DNA from: Bryobacterales bacterium
Lineage (GTDB): Bacteria > Acidobacteriota > Terriglobia > Bryobacterales > Bryobacteraceae
DNA length: 44,664 nucleotides
Reading direction: 5' to 3'
NCBI GenBank assembly: GCA_026129915.1
Contig: JAHCHD010000023.1
Location: 1 to 44,664 of the forward strand
Shown here: positions 43,399 through 44,664 of the stretch, in pieces
How positions within the stretch are numbered: position 1 is the stretch's first letter
How the letters are laid out: every line of letters starts with the position of its first letter
Program-made: the position numbers and the translations under genes
Notes under the pieces: generated by a model
What the model saw: only the letters and a program-made list of their open reading frames with translations
What the model was told of the DNA's origin: nothing
The model's database searches: none

Positions 43399-43547
43399 TG
43401 AGTTCACCTCGCAGGAATTGTACGGATGGGGTGGTGCGGGTTAACGGTGTTCAGGTGCTATGTCGTTGCAAATAGGAGCGATAGAAATTGCAAACCGCCG
43501 AAAAATGCGTGGAGGGTGGTTTGCGTTTGGCCGGAGATGGTGAGGTC

Positions 43548-43569
43548 GCAGGCGCCAAGGGGCGCCTGC
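43548..43569. repeat. Perfect 9-bp hairpin, REP-like
   Basis: GCAGGCGCC (43548-43556), loop AAGG, GGCGCCTGC (43561-43569). The stem is perfect with a four-base loop, typical of REP elements mobilised by REP-associated tyrosine transposases. Confidence 0.55.
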
Positions 43570-43650
43570 TCCATGGAGGCTTCGCCGCTGTTTGGCTATC
43601 CACGGGTTTGCTCGCGTTGCTCGCGGCACCCGCGGCTACACGATTCTGTC

Positions 43651-43663
43651 GCCCCTTTGGGGC
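43651..43663. repeat. Short perfect hairpin
   Basis: GCCCC-TTT-GGGGC, a 5-bp stem with a three-base loop, 82 bases after the larger hairpin. Confidence 0.35.
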
Positions 43664-43991
43664 TCGGGTGGGCGGCGGCATGTTGGTTTGTGCTCTTCAG
43701 GATGTCTGAATGTAGCGGGCGGCGTGCGGGAGTACTGGCGTTCTGGCGTAAGGTGGGCCTGGCGCTGGAGATGTAAGTGCTTTGGTTTCAGTGTGTTCTG
43801 GAGAAAAGCAGAATATCTGGAAGTGGCGTGACGGGCGGCTTGAAGTGGCCGAGCGCGGCCCGAGGGTGGCCAAATTCGGTCCGGGAGGCTGCCGCAGATG
43901 AAGAGGTGCCGACCCCAGAAACCCGGAATCGCGGAGGCCGTCCGCAACGCCCCCCCCAACGCCCCGGAGAAAATAGGCTTTGAGTTGCCTG

Positions 43992-44633
43992 ATGGCGAAA
44001 TCTCTCCTCGCCGACAGCGCCGCCGAAGCAAGGCTCCCCATCCTCGGCTACTGTCTGATGTCCAACCACATCCACCTGATCGCCGTCCCCGAGCGCCCCG
44101 ATTCCATGGCGCTGGCCATCCGCGAGGCGCACCGCAGCTACTCGCGCTGGCTCAACATCCGCCTGCGCCGGCTTGGGCACGTGTGGCAAAACCGCTACTT
44201 CTCCTGCCCTCTCGACCCCGCGCACGCCGCCTACGCCATGCGCTACGTGGAATTCAATCCGGTACGTGCCGGGATGGTGGAATCCGTGCTGGACTACGAA
44301 TGGTCCAGCGCCCGAGCCCACACGGCCACGGCTGCCGGACGGGAAGCCGAGGACATTGACGTCACGGGCTGGACCACGCGCTACTCGCCCGAGAAGTGGA
44401 AGGAGGTCCTGGGCCTGGGTTTCCGGGAGTCGGGCGATCTGGACCGGTTGCGCGAAGCCACCCGAACAGGAAGGCCATTTGGAGCACCAGACTTCGTGGC
44501 AGAATTGGAGGCAAAGATGGAGCGGAACCTGGCGCCCCAGAAACGAGGAAGAAAGCGAAAGGAGAAGGCGGAAGCGGCGTCGGCAGGCGGGAATCAAACC
44601 GACATCATTGCAAGAAAACTGGAAAAAGGATAA
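43992..44633 (+). pseudogene. 5'-truncated REP-associated tyrosine transposase (Y1/HUH family)
   Basis: The frame from ATG 43992 encodes 213 residues. It holds the HUH motif in LGYCLMSNHIHLIAVP (about 18-33), the GHVWQNRYFS block, and RYVEFNPVRAGM (about 87-98), which carries the catalytic Tyr, followed by the usual basic C-terminal tail (RGRKRKEK). What is missing is the N-terminal strand with the family's HV-x-x-RGN motif, about 35-40 residues; no upstream frame supplies it, and the sequence before the start is REP-like non-coding DNA. So the gene is probably truncated and inactive, or at best altered. RAYTs are single-domain housekeeping-type transposases that act on REP hairpins, two of which lie just upstream. 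Confidence 0.75.
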
Positions 44634-44664
44634 CCTGATCCCGACTTTCCGAGCCGTTGAGGGG

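Larger units (their letters stand above)
43399..43991. other. Non-coding stretch with REP-like hairpins beside the transposase
   Basis: This gap of nearly 600 bases holds no credible gene on either strand. It contains the hairpins at 43548-43569 and 43651-43663, and a GC-rich segment with the translated look (VARGTRGYTILSPL in one frame) that I recall as a common intergenic sequence type in this bacterial group. Its nearness to a REP-associated tyrosine transposase remnant suggests REP-type repeats; genomic copy number cannot be seen here. Confidence 0.4.

Noticed and set aside
42565..43401. A 278-codon plus-strand frame opposite the SEC-C gene
   Set aside because: The minus-strand gene has a ribosome site and a clear zinc motif; the plus frame is Gly-rich and unrecognised, and would also cover the kor promoter.
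43898..44359. An alternative 153-codon frame over the transposase 5' region
   Set aside because: It is out of frame with the HUH and Tyr motifs and does not supply the missing N-terminal RGN motif.

Overview
The window looks like a piece of an acidobacterial chromosome, probably of the Solibacter/Bryobacter/Paludibaculum type (Bryobacterales). This is inference from gene content: a 1,134-residue Oar-like TonB-dependent receptor with an N-terminal carboxypeptidase-regulatory domain, several Tat-exported Gfo/Idh/MocA oxidoreductases, a kinase fused to a formylglycine-enzyme-like domain, a SEC-C protein, and GC-rich DNA with frequent GTG/TTG starts. No rRNA, tRNA, CRISPR array or intact insertion sequence was seen.

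Region 1 (1-12.8 kb): a beta-carbonic anhydrase runs off the left edge. It is followed by a block of exported catabolic enzymes: three Gfo/Idh/MocA oxidoreductases with twin-arginine signals, a jelly-roll lectin/hydrolase-like protein, a sugar-isomerase TIM barrel, a galactonate-dehydratase-like enolase-superfamily enzyme, and, convergent to them, an exported RraA-type aldolase-like protein. A large TonB-dependent receptor follows. Together they could import a glycoside or sugar acid and oxidise, dehydrate and cleave it outside the cytoplasm (inference). A strong terminator separates the first oxidoreductase from the rest, and a good promoter lies before the third.

Region 2 (12.8-20.6 kb): housekeeping. 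argH-argR (minus strand), a TauE/SafE permease (plus), then lysS-lolC/E-GT39 (minus). The gap between the convergent permease and glycosyltransferase holds nested inverted repeats and an inverted pair of DnaA-box-like sequences.

Region 3 (20.9-28.7 kb): a fusion of a degenerate JAB/MPN domain, one membrane segment and a TonB C-terminal domain; an exported GH127-type glycoside hydrolase; a YbaK-type deacylase; and an overlapping pair of a cyclopropane-fatty-acid-synthase-like methyltransferase and a geranylgeranyl-reductase-like flavoprotein, which suggests membrane-lipid tailoring.

Region 4 (28.8-37.1 kb): a type VI secretion membrane/baseplate module, tssK-tssL-tssM, followed by a PpkA-like kinase. 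No sheath, tube, spike or ATPase genes are present. A small L7/L12-like protein is divergent from tssK.

Region 5 (37.1-44.7 kb): an exported O-methyltransferase-like protein, an AsmA-like protein, a complete 2-oxoacid:ferredoxin oxidoreductase operon (ferredoxin, alpha, beta, gamma) behind a recognisable promoter, then an accessory edge: a helix-turn-helix/SEC-C protein with a 9-bp repeat in its linker, REP-like hairpins, and a 5'-truncated REP-associated tyrosine transposase.
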